A stretch of 64,000 bases of DNA from Gammaproteobacteria bacterium LSUCC0096 (GTDB taxonomy: Bacteria > Pseudomonadota > Gammaproteobacteria > Pseudomonadales > Litorivicinaceae). Of the stretch, positions 17,704 to 26,995 are shown piece after piece (positions within the stretch are counted from its first letter, which is position 1; each line of letters opens with the position of its first letter). Where the stretch lies: contig VIEA01000002.1 in assembly GCA_008087055.1 (NCBI GenBank), positions 146,763-210,762 on the forward strand, in the 5' to 3' direction. Under the pieces are notes generated by a model. That model was not told the origin of the DNA and ran no database searches. It saw nothing but the letters and a program-made list of their open reading frames with translations. The position numbers were made by a program, and so were the translations under genes.

Positions 17704-18953
17704 CGAACGAGCAACTGAGATCCGCGCAAGAGGTTATACGCGTGCAAGAGTTGATTGTCTTCGGTCAACCGATCGACGATTTTGTCGCCGCTTCCCGACT
17801 GCTTGCTGGCATTCTCAAGATGCTTCGGCAAGTCTGCTTCTCGAATTCGAGTGTCAGATTCGATTAACGCTTCGCCCTCAGACACTTGAATCGTTGGTTG
17901 GATACCTGTCGCTTGAATCGAACGACCACTTGGCGTGTAGTAGAGAGCTGTAGTGAGCTTGAGAGCGTATTTATTTTCAAGAGCTAGAATCGTTTGTACT
18001 GATCCTTTGCCGAATGAAGGGGTTCCAATCAATACCGCGCGCTCGTGGTCTTGTAATGCGCCGGCAACGATTTCCGCCGCAGATGCTGAGCCGCCATTGA
18101 TGAGAACGACAATGGGCTCATTGGCCAGAACTGTGGCATTGGTTGCTTCATATTTCGAATCTAAAAACTCATCACGACCCTTTGTGCTGACGATCAAGCC
18201 CTCGTCAATAAAGGCATCAGTAACCTCAATAGCAGCAGATAAGACACCGCCTGGATTGTTTCTCAAATCAAGGATTAAGCCATTCAGTTCGCCTTGAGAT
18301 TGCAGATTGCCGATTGCTTTAATCAAATCGGGCCCCGTTCGATTCTGGAACTGTGAAATTCTCAGGTAACCAATACCATGCGGTAGCATGTCATGCTTCA
18401 CACTTGTTACGCGAATCACTGCGCGCTCGAGTGACACAGAAACTTCCTGAGGCTGACCTTCAACTTCTCGAAGAATACCGAGGGTGACTGCCGACCCTAG
18501 AGGCCCTCTCAGAATTTCGATGGCCTCTTGAAGACTGATATCTCGCACGGGCTCTTCATCAACATGCGTAATAATATCTTTTGCAAGAATTCCTGCGCGT
18601 GATGCTGGTGAATCATCAATTGGTGCGATGACTTCGATGAGGCCGTCGACCACGTCCATTTCAATCCCGATGCCGCCAAACGATCCAGATGTGGAATCGC
18701 GAAGACTCGAGACATCTCGTGGTTTGAGGTACCCCGAATGCGGGTCAAGCTTGGTTAGCATCCCGTTGATGGCGTAGTTCAAAAGTGTTTGGTCATCAAT
18801 CTCTTCAACATATTCGCCTTTGATGTGCTCGTAGACTTCGATAAACGCACGCAATGCATCCAAGGATTCGACATCAGACGGTTTGTCTGAGGCTTGGGTA
18901 GCCACTGACACGACTAGAAGAAAGCTCAGAATATTTTGATTTATTTTCATCAT
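17700..18953 (-). CDS. Carboxy-terminal processing peptidase, S41 family
   Basis: A periplasmic serine protease of the CtpA/CtpB type. Signal peptide about 1-22 ([15 protein letters not shown]), then a helical segment, a PDZ domain ([21 protein letters not shown], about 93-165), and the S41 core with catalytic Ser in [15 protein letters not shown] and catalytic Lys in [12 protein letters not shown]. 417 aa. Second after envC in the gpmI-envC-ctp run. In Pseudomonas relatives CtpA acts on peptidoglycan hydrolases, which fits the envC neighbour. Confidence 0.95.
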   Translation of the reverse strand: MMKINQNILSFLLVVSVATQASDKPSDVESLDALRAFIEVYEHIKGEYVEEIDDQTLLNYAINGMLTKLDPHSGYLKPRDVSSLRDSTSGSFGGIGIEMDVVDGLIEVIAPIDDSPASRAGILAKDIITHVDEEPVRDISLQEAIEILRGPLGSAVTLGILREVEGQPQEVSVSLERAVIRVTSVKHDMLPHGIGYLRISQFQNRTGPDLIKAIGNLQSQGELNGLILDLRNNPGGVLSAAIEVTDAFIDEGLIVSTKGRDEFLDSKYEATNATVLANEPIVVLINGGSASAAEIVAGALQDHERAVLIGTPSFGKGSVQTILALENKYALKLTTALYYTPSGRSIQATGIQPTIQVSEGEALIESDTRIREADLPKHLENASKQSGSGDKIVDRLTEDNQLLHAYNLLRGSQLLVR

Positions 18954-18957
18954 GTTC

Positions 18958-20040
18958 TCAGTTTAACCATGAGCTTGGATTGACGGGCTTTCCATTTCGA
19001 GTCACTCCAAAATATAACGCTGTCACATCCAGACTACCTGTATTTCCAGCAATCGCAATCACTTGCCTTGCCAAAACGGCTTGACCAGTTTCGACTTTCA
19101 AGCTCTGGTTATGACCATAGATTGTTGCATGACCATCATTGTGGGCGATGACTACGACGAGTCCATAGCCGAGCAGATATCCTGCATAAGCAACTTTGCC
19201 GGCTTGTACGGCCTTCACTTCACTATTGTCCGTTGTACTGATGACAAGCCCTTGCCAGTCGCCAAAGCCGTCTTGTCGATTTTGCCCAAACCGTCGCAGG
19301 ACGCGTCCATCGACTGGCCAACGCATCTTCCCTTTGAGTGGTTCCAGTGCTGCGCCACCGGAGCCAAGTTGCAACGATTTAATTCTGCGATCAAGAGATT
19401 GAAGATCAGAATTTAAAGCATCTTCACGTTGTTGCTTGGTCTTCAGTTTGCGACTAATACTCGCGAGTAGTTGACGCTGATCGCGGGTTCTCTGTGATAA
19501 CGCATCGCGTGTATCGGTTAGATCGAGTAGGGTTTTTTGTGCAATTTGTGTGTTTTGTTCTTGCTCTAAAAGGAGTGAGCGAAGGTCGTTCGCTGTGAAC
19601 TCAATTGCACGAGCATTTTTCTGTCTGGCATCCAAAAGGAAGGGAAGATAGTCAGCGAGTTCATTGTCATTTGTGGCATCTGATCTCAGCGTAGACCCGG
19701 TCACGTAGTAGGTAACAAGTTCAGTCCGATATTGCTCGACTAATCCTTTCAGTTCTTGAGTGACTAGGCCAATGCGTTCTTCGGTTGTTTTTTGTGTTTC
19801 AGTTAACTCTCGAAGCAGTTGTTCGGAGGAGGAGATTTCACGAGTGAGTTTTTTTGATTCTGAGTTCAGGCGATTGAGCTCAGATTCAATAATTTTCAGC
19901 TTTTTCGTATCGAGCTGAACATCTTGTCGAAGGTTCTGGAGTTGTTGCTCAGCTCGTTGGCGTTGTTCTTCAGCATCGCGAATTTCGCTCGCCTGGCTTT
20001 GAATGCTCCAGAGAGCGATCAACAACCAGATGAGACGCAT
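18958..20040 (-). CDS. envC: EnvC-like murein hydrolase activator
   Basis: A periplasmic protein that activates amidases at the division septum. Signal peptide at 1-17 (WLLIALWSIQSQA), a long coiled coil (about 20-235) and a C-terminal LytM/M23 domain (about 245-360). The metal ligands of active M23 enzymes are lost: the HxxxD site reads GDWQGLVIS and the HxH site reads ALYFGV, so the domain is expected to be non-catalytic, as in known EnvC. Its start codon shares a base with the gpmI stop (TGATG). Confidence 0.92.
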   Translation of the reverse strand: MRLIWLLIALWSIQSQASEIRDAEEQRQRAEQQLQNLRQDVQLDTKKLKIIESELNRLNSESKKLTREISSSEQLLRELTETQKTTEERIGLVTQELKGLVEQYRTELVTYYVTGSTLRSDATNDNELADYLPFLLDARQKNARAIEFTANDLRSLLLEQEQNTQIAQKTLLDLTDTRDALSQRTRDQRQLLASISRKLKTKQQREDALNSDLQSLDRRIKSLQLGSGGAALEPLKGKMRWPVDGRVLRRFGQNRQDGFGDWQGLVISTTDNSEVKAVQAGKVAYAGYLLGYGLVVVIAHNDGHATIYGHNQSLKVETGQAVLARQVIAIAGNTGSLDVTALYFGVTRNGKPVNPSSWLN

Positions 20041-21569
20041 CAGAATTTAAGTAGCGACCGGCCGGTCATTTCTGCGGGTTGGTCTAAGCCAAGCAGTGCG
20101 AGCACTGTTGGTGCTACGTCACGTAATGCTCCTGCCGATAGACCCGACGCGTTGACAGGATTTGCGCCCAACCAAATTGGTACGGGTCCTGTGGTGTGTG
20201 CGGTAAATGGCTGTCCGTTATCAGGATTGACCATCTGCTCAGCATTTCCATGGTCAGCGGTGATAAGGCATGCCCCTCCCACTGAATCGCATGCTTCCAG
20301 TACACGCCCAACTGATTGGTCGAGTACTTCAACTGCTTTAACGGCGGCATCAAAATTACCGGTATGGCCAACCATGTCGCCATTTGCGTAGTTGCACACA
20401 ATCAAATCGAATTTCTGCGATGAGATGGCATCAACAAGGTACTCTGTGACTTCAGGAGCGCTCATCGCAGGCTGCAAATCATAAGTCGCAACTTTGGGAG
20501 ACGGAATGAGTTCGCGGTGCTCCCCATGAACCAGGCCTTCTTTACCACCGCTGAAGAAAAATGTGACGTGCGCATACTTTTCAGTTTCTGCGATACGTAA
20601 TTGCGATAAACCTGCCTCTGAGACAACCTCACCTAAAGTATTTATGAGGGTCTCAGGCGGGAAGGCCACATGAACATCCAGATCATCAGCATATCTTGTG
20701 AGTGTGGAAACAGAGACTTCTTGAATCCAGTTCGGACGATTAAGTTCGGGAAGTGTTTTTGCTGTTAGAGCTTTTGTGATTTGTCGTGCGCGATCGGCCC
20801 TGAAGTTCATAACAATGACGATATCCTCAGGGCGCATTTCCCATGATTCACCAAGGCGTGTTGCCTTAACGAACTCGTCGTTTTCACCACGCTGATAGGC
20901 TTGTTGAAGGCCTTCGACAGCTGTCCCGGCTGAAAACTCTGCCTGGCTTTGTGTGATGAGATCAAACGCACTTTGAATACGGTCCCAATTATTGTCGCGA
21001 TCCATCGCGTAGTATCGGCCGCAAAGGCTTGAGAACTTATAATTGGTATGTACAGTTTCAAGCCGTTGGAATCGAACCAGTGATGGCTCTGCTGATTGCG
21101 GAGGCATATCGCGACCATCTAAAAATGCATGCAGGCGGGTCATCGGTACGCCGAGCGAATCCGCGAGGCCGATCATTGCTTCAATATGATCTTCGTGGCT
21201 GTGGACGCCGCCTGGACTCAATAGACCAAGGATATGAAGAGTCCCGCCCTGGGCCTTTGCTTGTCGGCAAGCGCTGACCAAAACTTCATTCGTATCGAAG
21301 TCGCCTTCGTCGATAGCTTTGCTGATCCGGGTGAAATCTTGGTACACGATCCGGCCAGTTCCGAGATTCATGTGACCCACTTCTGAATTACCCATCTGGC
21401 CTTTTGGAAGACCGACTGCCTCCCCTGATGTCTCTAATTGCGCACTAGGAGCATTTTTAGTCAGATGGTCAAATGTTGGAGTCTTTGCATGATGAATGGC
21501 ATTGTCATCCGCCGCTTCGCGGAGACCGAAGCCATCCAAAATCAACAGTACAACGGGTTTAGGTCTCAT
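20040..21569 (-). CDS. gpmI: 2,3-bisphosphoglycerate-independent phosphoglycerate mutase
   Basis: Manganese-dependent mutase of glycolysis interconverting 3- and 2-phosphoglycerate. N-terminal VVLLILDGFGLRE, catalytic serine in GQMGNSEVGHMNLG, the FLDGRDMPP block, RADRARQ, and the C-terminal metal site NYANGDMVGHTG and ITADHGNAE. 509 aa, normal. First gene of the gpmI-envC-ctp unit and divergent from the rhodanese gene. Confidence 0.98.
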   Translation of the reverse strand: MRPKPVVLLILDGFGLREAADDNAIHHAKTPTFDHLTKNAPSAQLETSGEAVGLPKGQMGNSEVGHMNLGTGRIVYQDFTRISKAIDEGDFDTNEVLVSACRQAKAQGGTLHILGLLSPGGVHSHEDHIEAMIGLADSLGVPMTRLHAFLDGRDMPPQSAEPSLVRFQRLETVHTNYKFSSLCGRYYAMDRDNNWDRIQSAFDLITQSQAEFSAGTAVEGLQQAYQRGENDEFVKATRLGESWEMRPEDIVIVMNFRADRARQITKALTAKTLPELNRPNWIQEVSVSTLTRYADDLDVHVAFPPETLINTLGEVVSEAGLSQLRIAETEKYAHVTFFFSGGKEGLVHGEHRELIPSPKVATYDLQPAMSAPEVTEYLVDAISSQKFDLIVCNYANGDMVGHTGNFDAAVKAVEVLDQSVGRVLEACDSVGGACLITADHGNAEQMVNPDNGQPFTAHTTGPVPIWLGANPVNASGLSAGALRDVAPTVLALLGLDQPAEMTGRSLLKF

Positions 21570-21692
21570 TTAATGGTCCAGAATTCATCGAATCTTACGG
21601 ATCTAGGCAAGGATCTGACGAGGGACCCGTGACTTCGTCAGCGACATCATTATACTCGACGACTCAATTTGGATCACGGTCTCTCATCATTT

Positions 21693-22118
21693 ATGCAGGA
21701 TTTTATCGGATTTGCTCAGGAAAACTGGGCCCTTATGGTGTTATGGGTCTCTGCGGCCGCAACGCTGTACTACACGGAAACAAAAAAAGCGGGCAAATCA
21801 GTGAATACAACTGAAGCGACACGGATGATTAATCGTGAAAACGCGCTCATCCTTGATATCCGCGAGCAAAAAGACTTTACGCAAGGTCATATTGCAGGCG
21901 CTTATAATCTTCCTGCGAGTGTTTTTGATAAAAAGGTCTCTGAGATTGATCGTCATAAAACACATCCGGTGATCGTCGTTTGCAAAATGGGTACTTCTGC
22001 AGGATCAATTGCTAAAACACTTAAAAAACGCGGTTTTGAAAACGTCGTGCGTCTGGCTGGTGGTATGTCTGAATGGACGGCAGCCTCTTTGCCGACCAAG
22101 AAAGGAAAATCATCATGA
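21693..22118 (+). CDS. Membrane-anchored rhodanese-like sulfurtransferase (YibN-like)
   Basis: One N-terminal membrane helix (about 11-27, WALMVLWVSAAATLYY) followed by a single rhodanese domain with active-site Cys97 in VVCKMGTSAGS. Start chosen at ATG 21693 (MQDFIGFAQE, 141 aa); a TTG at 21669 is less likely. Its stop overlaps the grxC start (ATGA). The order rhodanese-grxC-secB is conserved in relatives. The sulfur acceptor is unknown. Confidence 0.92.
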   Translation: MQDFIGFAQENWALMVLWVSAAATLYYTETKKAGKSVNTTEATRMINRENALILDIREQKDFTQGHIAGAYNLPASVFDKKVSEIDRHKTHPVIVVCKMGTSAGSIAKTLKKRGFENVVRLAGGMSEWTAASLPTKKGKSS

Positions 22119-22384
22119 GCAAAGTGGTTATGTATACCACTGGAATTTGCCCATTTTGCATTATGGCCAAGCGAATCTTTGATGATTTGAATGTGGCCTA
22201 TGAAGAAATTCGGGTGGATAAGCACCCTGAAAAGCGTCAAGAGATGATGAAAATCACCAATCGACGCACAGTGCCTCAAGTATTCATCGGCGACCGACAT
22301 GTAGGTGGTTGTGATGATACGCAGGACGCGCTCCGCTCGGGGCAACTTAAAGAATGGTTAAAGGAAGCAGGTATTCATGTCTGA
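22115..22384 (+). CDS. grxC: Glutaredoxin 3
   Basis: Small glutathione-dependent disulfide reductase. Start is the ATG at 22115 (MSKVVMYTTG), overlapping the rhodanese stop by ATGA; the reading frame continues upstream but not as a glutaredoxin. Dithiol active site Cys12 and Cys15 in GICPFCI, cis-proline region RRTVPQVFIG and GGCDD glutathione-binding motif are present. 89 aa. Overlaps secB by 8 bp. Confidence 0.97.
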   Translation: MSKVVMYTTGICPFCIMAKRIFDDLNVAYEEIRVDKHPEKRQEMMKITNRRTVPQVFIGDRHVGGCDDTQDALRSGQLKEWLKEAGIHV

Positions 22385-22811
22385 AGAAGTAGCACAGAAT
22401 TTTTCGATCGCTCGAGTTTACACGAAGGATTTATCGCTCGAGTCACCAAAAGCGCCAGAGATCTTTGAAAAACAATGGAATCCAAAGCTCGGACTTGAGG
22501 TAGATGTAACCAACCAAAAGCTGAATGACACGTTATATGAAGTCGTGTTGAAGCTTGGTGTTACAGTGAAAACAGACGATGAAGTTGCCTTTCTTATCGA
22601 GATTCAACAAGCAGGCGTATTTGTTTTGCAAGGATTTGATGAGGCTACGGTTGAGCACGTTTTGGGCTCAATGTGTCCGAATATTTTATTCCCCTATGCA
22701 CGCGAGACAATTGATTCATTGGCCGTGAAAGCGACATTCCCTGCGCCAATGCTTGCACCAATTAATTTTGATGCGCTTCTCGAGCAGCGTAAGCAACAAA
22801 CAACGAACTAA
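22377..22811 (+). CDS. secB: Protein-export chaperone SecB
   Basis: Tetrameric cytoplasmic chaperone that hands preproteins to SecA. 144 aa with the typical FSIARVYTKDLSLESPKAPE start, the QAGVFVLQGF segment and CPNILFPYARETID, followed by the NFDALLEQRKQQ end. Overlaps grxC upstream and, tail to tail, the ntrC stop by 4 bp. Confidence 0.98.
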   Translation: MSEEVAQNFSIARVYTKDLSLESPKAPEIFEKQWNPKLGLEVDVTNQKLNDTLYEVVLKLGVTVKTDDEVAFLIEIQQAGVFVLQGFDEATVEHVLGSMCPNILFPYARETIDSLAVKATFPAPMLAPINFDALLEQRKQQTTN

Positions 22812-24229
22812 TCGTCGTTTGAATCTGTATCCGCAAACCCGAGTTCTTTGAGTTTGCGGGTCAGCGTATTTCTACCCCAGCCTAATTTCTCTGCCGCTTC
22901 TTTTTTACGACCCGCAGTATCTGTGAGTGCAACCTCAATCAGAGTTCTCTCAAACTCTTCGGTCAGTTTTCCAATGACTTCGCCTTCATGGGATTTAATT
23001 AAACTTGCCGCGCGCTCGCGAAGAAGCCCAGTCCAAGTGAGAGCCGATCGCTGCGCACCTTCTATTGGTGAGGTGACTTCAGGTGGTAAATCCTGAATCT
23101 GAATTTGCGGGTTTGGCGCCATTACAGATAACCAGCGGCACATATTTTCAAGTTGTCGGACATTACCTGGCCAGTTGAACTCCGCGAGTGCGCGTTTGGC
23201 ATCGTCACCGAGGTGTTTGGGTTCTGTATTAATCTCGCGAGCAGCAAGTGCCAGGAAGTGCTCGGCAAGCGCAGGGACATCTTCTCTGCGGTCTCTCAGT
23301 GCCGGTAATTGAATGCGGATGACATTCAGTCTGTGGAATAGGTCCTCACGAAAAAGACCCTCTCTAACCCGCTCTTCGAGGTTCTGGTGTGTCGCAGCAA
23401 TGATGCGAACATTCACCTTAACTGGAGCGGTGCCACCTACCCGATAAAACTCATTATCCGCAAGGACACGTAATAAGCGTGTTTGTGTATCGAATGGCAT
23501 ATCCCCGATCTCATCGAGAAAGAGTGTTCCGCCATTTGCTTGTTCAAAGCGTCCGGTACGAGCCCCTGTTGCCCCTGTAAACGATCCTTTTTCATGACCG
23601 AATAGTTCAGATTCGACGAGATCTTTAGGAATGGCTGCCATATTCAATGCGATAAATGGCCCATTCTTCCGCGGTGAGTTCGCATGGACCGCTTTCGCCA
23701 CCAATTCTTTACCCGTGCCTGATTCTCCATTAATCAAAACGGTGATTTCAGCTTGAGCAAGTCGTCCGATGGCTCTAAAAACATCCTGCATGGCAGGAGC
23801 CTCGCCCAAGATCAGTGGCTGCGCTTCGTCTGACTCGGTTTCTGTAATGACAGCCGGTTCTTGATGGCGCTCGAGCGCGCGCTGCACTAATAGAATTGCA
23901 TCGTCGACATCAAAGGGCTTTGGTAAATACTCAAATGCACCACGACTGTATGATGCAACCGCGCTATCTAGGTCTGAGTGCGCAGTCATGACGATGACAG
24001 GAAGTTTGGGTGAAACAGTGTGGATGTGCTCCAAAAGCGACAAGCCGTCTTCACCAGGCATGCGGATATCGGTCATGACGACAGTCGGAGTGTCTACTTC
24101 GAGAGCTTTTCGAGCGGCTTTAGCAGAGTCGAAAACTGCATGCTCGAGCCCCGCGCTCTGGAGCGCCTTTTCTAAAACCCAGCGGATAGAACGGTCATCA
24201 TCAACGACCCAAACAGTGGGTGAACTCAT
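22808..24229 (-). CDS. ntrC: Nitrogen regulation response regulator NtrC
   Basis: Sigma-54-dependent activator of nitrogen-limitation genes. Receiver domain 1-120 with phospho-acceptor Asp54 ([13 protein letters not shown]); AAA+ domain with Walker A GESGTGKE and the sigma-54 contact loop written GSFTGA where GAFTGA is usual; C-terminal Fis-type helix-turn-helix [20 protein letters not shown]. 473 aa. ntrB lies upstream with ATGA overlap. Candidate target sites are visible upstream of glnA and of the P-II gene at the window's end. Confidence 0.97.
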   Translation of the reverse strand: MSSPTVWVVDDDRSIRWVLEKALQSAGLEHAVFDSAKAARKALEVDTPTVVMTDIRMPGEDGLSLLEHIHTVSPKLPVIVMTAHSDLDSAVASYSRGAFEYLPKPFDVDDAILLVQRALERHQEPAVITETESDEAQPLILGEAPAMQDVFRAIGRLAQAEITVLINGESGTGKELVAKAVHANSPRKNGPFIALNMAAIPKDLVESELFGHEKGSFTGATGARTGRFEQANGGTLFLDEIGDMPFDTQTRLLRVLADNEFYRVGGTAPVKVNVRIIAATHQNLEERVREGLFREDLFHRLNVIRIQLPALRDRREDVPALAEHFLALAAREINTEPKHLGDDAKRALAEFNWPGNVRQLENMCRWLSVMAPNPQIQIQDLPPEVTSPIEGAQRSALTWTGLLRERAASLIKSHEGEVIGKLTEEFERTLIEVALTDTAGRKKEAAEKLGWGRNTLTRKLKELGFADTDSNDD

Positions 24230-25287
24230 GGCATATCTCCAAACGGCAAAATCACGTCTATGGCGGTGTGTCCCGGTTGGGACTCAACTTCAATCCAGCC
24301 GTGATGCCGCGAAATGATGGTTTGAGTGATTGATAGTCCGATCCCTGAGCCTTGTGCTCGGCCGGATACCATCGGGAAAAAAATTCGGTCTTTTAAGTCA
24401 TCCGGGATCCCGGGACCGTTATCTTCAATACGTATCTGAAGCATCGTATGAGCGCCTTTCGAGCCCGGATGCGCGCGTCGCACAGCTCGCGTACTGAATT
24501 TGACCCACGGCGTTTTTGTCTCTGATTCGGTGACTGCTTCGAGGGCATTTTTGGCAATATTGAGGACTGCTTGGAACAGTTGGTTGCGGTCTGCATGGAT
24601 CTCCGGAAGACTCGGATCGTAATCGCGTCGCATTTCAACGATTCCGCCGGATTCTGCCCCAAGTAGGGAACGTGCGCGTTCGAGAATCAGATGGATGTTA
24701 AATTCTTCGTTATCGTGTGCTTGAGGCGTGCCAAGTAACCGGTCGACCAATTCTTTCAGACGGTCGGCCTCTGAGATAATGATTTGTAAATAGTCTTGAA
24801 AGCTATCTGCTCCAGCTTCTTTGGACAGTAGCTGTGCGGCACCCTTAATTCCACCCAGTGGGTTTTTGACTTCGTGAGCGAGGCCCTGAGCAAGTTTCCG
24901 AAATCCTGCTTCATCACTCAATAAACGGTTGTCACGGGTAATTTTGAGTAGTTGATCTACTTCTGAGAGTTCGACAAGTACGAGACCTTGATCGATTGGG
25001 TCCTGCAAGCGACTGAAGGAGGCGTCAGTCGTCGTTGATAGGTCATCGCGGATCAAAATGAGCTCTCTGAAAGTGAAACTGTGCCCGCTGCGAATACAGT
25101 GCGACAGAGATTCTTTAAGTTCGGATGCCTGGCCATCAGCAACCCAGCTTTCGAAGGGCGCTGATGCCAGTTGTCGCATCCCCATGGACGTAATTCGTCG
25201 AGCTGCCTCATTTGCCCAGCAGACCGTTCGTTCCTCATCGAGTAAGACGATTCCGGTGTTGAGCGCATCAAGGAGCCGAGTGTCCAT
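24226..25287 (-). CDS. ntrB: Nitrogen regulation sensor kinase NtrB
   Basis: Cytoplasmic histidine kinase/phosphatase acting on NtrC and controlled by P-II proteins. N-terminal PAS domain (about 1-115), dimerisation domain with phospho-accepting His138 in LAHEVKNPLGGIKG, and ATPase domain with the N, G1 and G2 boxes (NIAKNALEA, IEDNGPGIP, GSGIGLSI). 353 aa. Lies 36 bp after glnA across a stable hairpin, so it can be read from glnA or from its own promoter. Confidence 0.97.
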   Translation of the reverse strand: MDTRLLDALNTGIVLLDEERTVCWANEAARRITSMGMRQLASAPFESWVADGQASELKESLSHCIRSGHSFTFRELILIRDDLSTTTDASFSRLQDPIDQGLVLVELSEVDQLLKITRDNRLLSDEAGFRKLAQGLAHEVKNPLGGIKGAAQLLSKEAGADSFQDYLQIIISEADRLKELVDRLLGTPQAHDNEEFNIHLILERARSLLGAESGGIVEMRRDYDPSLPEIHADRNQLFQAVLNIAKNALEAVTESETKTPWVKFSTRAVRRAHPGSKGAHTMLQIRIEDNGPGIPDDLKDRIFFPMVSGRAQGSGIGLSITQTIISRHHGWIEVESQPGHTAIDVILPFGDMP

Positions 25288-25296
25288 GGTTCAATC

Positions 25297-25316
25297 GGCC
25301 GGAGCGAACTCCGGCC
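25297..25316 (-). other. GC-rich hairpin between glnA and ntrB
   Basis: GGCCGGAG and CTCCGGCC form a perfect 8-bp stem around a 4-base loop (CGAA on plus, TTCG on the transcribed strand, an unusually stable UUCG tetraloop). No T run follows on the minus strand, so a full terminator is unlikely; partial termination or 3'-end protection of glnA mRNA is more plausible. Confidence 0.6.
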
Positions 25317-25323
25317 ATCGGAC

Positions 25324-26730
25324 TTATACGCTGTAGTACATACCGAATTCGACCGGATGAGTGGTCATATTCAGTCGTTCAACTTCACCGCGCTTGAGTT
25401 CGAGGTAACCATCGATCATGCCGTCAGTGAATACACCACCTGCTGTGAGGAAGGCGCGATCTGCGTCGAGTGCATCGAGTGCTTGCTCGAAGCTTGATGC
25501 AACCGTTGGGATTGCTTTCGCTTCTTCTTCTGGAAGGTCATACAAGTCTTTGCTTGCAGCTTCACCTGGGTGAATCTTGTTCTGGATACCGTCAAGGCCA
25601 GCCATCAACATTGCAGAGAACGCCAAGTATGGGTTCGCTGTTGGATCTGGGAAGCGCACTTCGATACGACGGCCTTTTGCACTTGAGACGTAAGGAATAC
25701 GGATCGATGCAGAGCGGTTACGCGCTGAATAAGCAAGCATCACAGGCGCTTCGAAGCCAGGAACCAAACGCTTGTACGAGTTTGTCGATGCGTTTGTGAA
25801 TGCGTTTAGTGCACGTGCGTGCTTGATGATGCCGCCGATGTAGTACAGTGCTTCGTCAGATAGGCCAGCATAACCATTGCCTGCAAATAAGTTCTGTCCA
25901 TCTTTCCAGATTGACTGGTGGCAGTGCATACCTGATCCGTTGTCACCAACGAGAGGCTTAGGCATAAATGTCGCAGTTTTACCGTAGGCGTGTGCAACGT
26001 TATGGATTACATACTTTAAGATCTGCACTTCGTCGGCTTTTTTAACCAACGAGTTGAACTTTACACCGATTTCATTCTGGCCAGCAGTTGCAACTTCGTG
26101 GTGATGCAATTCGACCTCGAGGCCCATTGCTTCCATCGTTTCACACATTGCTGTACGCAAATCCATGTGCGAATCGATTGGAGGAACAGGGAAGTAACCG
26201 CCTTTGACTGATGGACGGTGGCCCATATTACCACCTTCAATTTCAGCATGGCTTGACCAAGCAGCTTCTTCCGCGTCGATCTTGTACATCGCGCCTTGCA
26301 TGTCAGCTTTCCACTGTACGTTATCAAAAACGAAGAATTCTGGTTCTGGACCGAAGAAACATGTGTCACCGATACCTGTTGACTTCAAATACTCTTCTGC
26401 GCGGCGCGCAACAGAGCGTGGATCACGCTCGTAGCCCTGCATTGTGCTTGGCTCAACGATGTCACAACGTACGTTGATCGTGACTTCTTCAGTGAACGGA
26501 TCAACAACAGCTGTTGAATCATCTGGCATCAAGATCATGTCTGATTCGTTAATGCTCTTCCAGCCAGCGATCGACGAACCATCGAACATTGCGCCTTCAG
26601 CGAAGAATTCGCTGTTAACAGCGTGCGCTGGGAAAGTCACGTGTTGCTCTTTACCACGTGGATCTGTGAAACGAAGGTCTACCCAGCGAGCTTCGCTATC
26701 GGCAATTAATTTCAAAGTATTTTCGGACAT
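25324..26730 (-). CDS. glnA: Glutamine synthetase type I
   Basis: ATP-dependent synthesis of glutamine from glutamate and ammonium; a dodecamer. 468 aa with [10 protein letters not shown], metal site [12 protein letters not shown], the [13 protein letters not shown] site and [19 protein letters not shown]. Tyr397 in [10 protein letters not shown] is the adenylylation site, so activity is expected to be controlled by GlnE. Transcription is probably from the sigma-54 promoter upstream with NtrC enhancers. ntrB and ntrC follow downstream on the same strand. Confidence 0.99.
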   Translation of the reverse strand: MSENTLKLIADSEARWVDLRFTDPRGKEQHVTFPAHAVNSEFFAEGAMFDGSSIAGWKSINESDMILMPDDSTAVVDPFTEEVTINVRCDIVEPSTMQGYERDPRSVARRAEEYLKSTGIGDTCFFGPEPEFFVFDNVQWKADMQGAMYKIDAEEAAWSSHAEIEGGNMGHRPSVKGGYFPVPPIDSHMDLRTAMCETMEAMGLEVELHHHEVATAGQNEIGVKFNSLVKKADEVQILKYVIHNVAHAYGKTATFMPKPLVGDNGSGMHCHQSIWKDGQNLFAGNGYAGLSDEALYYIGGIIKHARALNAFTNASTNSYKRLVPGFEAPVMLAYSARNRSASIRIPYVSSAKGRRIEVRFPDPTANPYLAFSAMLMAGLDGIQNKIHPGEAASKDLYDLPEEEAKAIPTVASSFEQALDALDADRAFLTAGGVFTDGMIDGYLELKRGEVERLNMTTHPVEFGMYYSV

Positions 26731-26793
26731 GTTTGACTCCGTATGTCGAACTCAATACCCCAACCCGCCTGGGTTGAGCGCTCAGTTGCTATT

Positions 26794-26809
26794 AGCAATC
26801 GCTGTGCCG
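26794..26809 (-). promoter_or_regulatory. Sigma-54 promoter of glnA
   Basis: On the minus strand the sequence reads CGGCAC-AGCGA-TTGCT, against consensus TGGCAC-N5-TTGCW: the GG and GC dinucleotides are correctly spaced and only the first base differs. It lies 64 bp upstream of the glnA ATG, leaving room for a normal leader. Confidence 0.85.
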
Positions 26810-26874
26810 TTTTGTTAAAGGCTTGGTTTTAAAGCAAATGCGGGTGCTATTGTGGTGCAAGTCGGTGTTATTTT

Positions 26875-26889
26875 GCACCTTAATTGTGC
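26875..26889. promoter_or_regulatory. NtrC box 1 (proximal) upstream of glnA
   Basis: GCAC-CTTAATT-GTGC, an exact match to the NtrC half-site pattern GCAC-N7-GTGC (extended TGCACC-N5-TGTGCA). Its centre is about 100 bp upstream of the start predicted from the sigma-54 promoter, a normal enhancer distance. Confidence 0.8.
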
Positions 26890-26906
26890 ATTTAAATGGT
26901 CTAAGC

Positions 26907-26921
26907 GCACAGACTTGGTGC
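26907..26921. promoter_or_regulatory. NtrC box 2 (distal) upstream of glnA
   Basis: GCAC-AGACTTG-GTGC, a second exact GCAC-N7-GTGC match. It is 32 bp, three helical turns, from box 1, the same spacing as the two strong enhancer sites of E. coli glnA at -108 and -140 (from memory). Further GGTGCA half-sites occur at 26854 and 26932. Confidence 0.8.
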
Positions 26922-26995
26922 AAAACGCGCAGGTGCAAAAAAACACACAGCTGTCATCAAGTGTCCGTTATACTCCCGCGCGCTCGGAGGACTTT

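Noticed and set aside
18958..20040. Active M23 endopeptidase for the envC product
   Set aside because: The metal-binding His/Asp residues of M23 enzymes are replaced, so it is called an activator and not a hydrolase.
21617..21643. CTGACGA/TCGTCAG stem upstream of the rhodanese gene
   Set aside because: Only 7 bp around a 13-base loop; its place between divergent promoters gives no clear role.
26852..26995. An N-terminal extension of typA by 48 residues
   Set aside because: It would translate the glnA enhancer with its NtrC boxes; the ATG at 26996 has a strong GGAGG and matches the family start.
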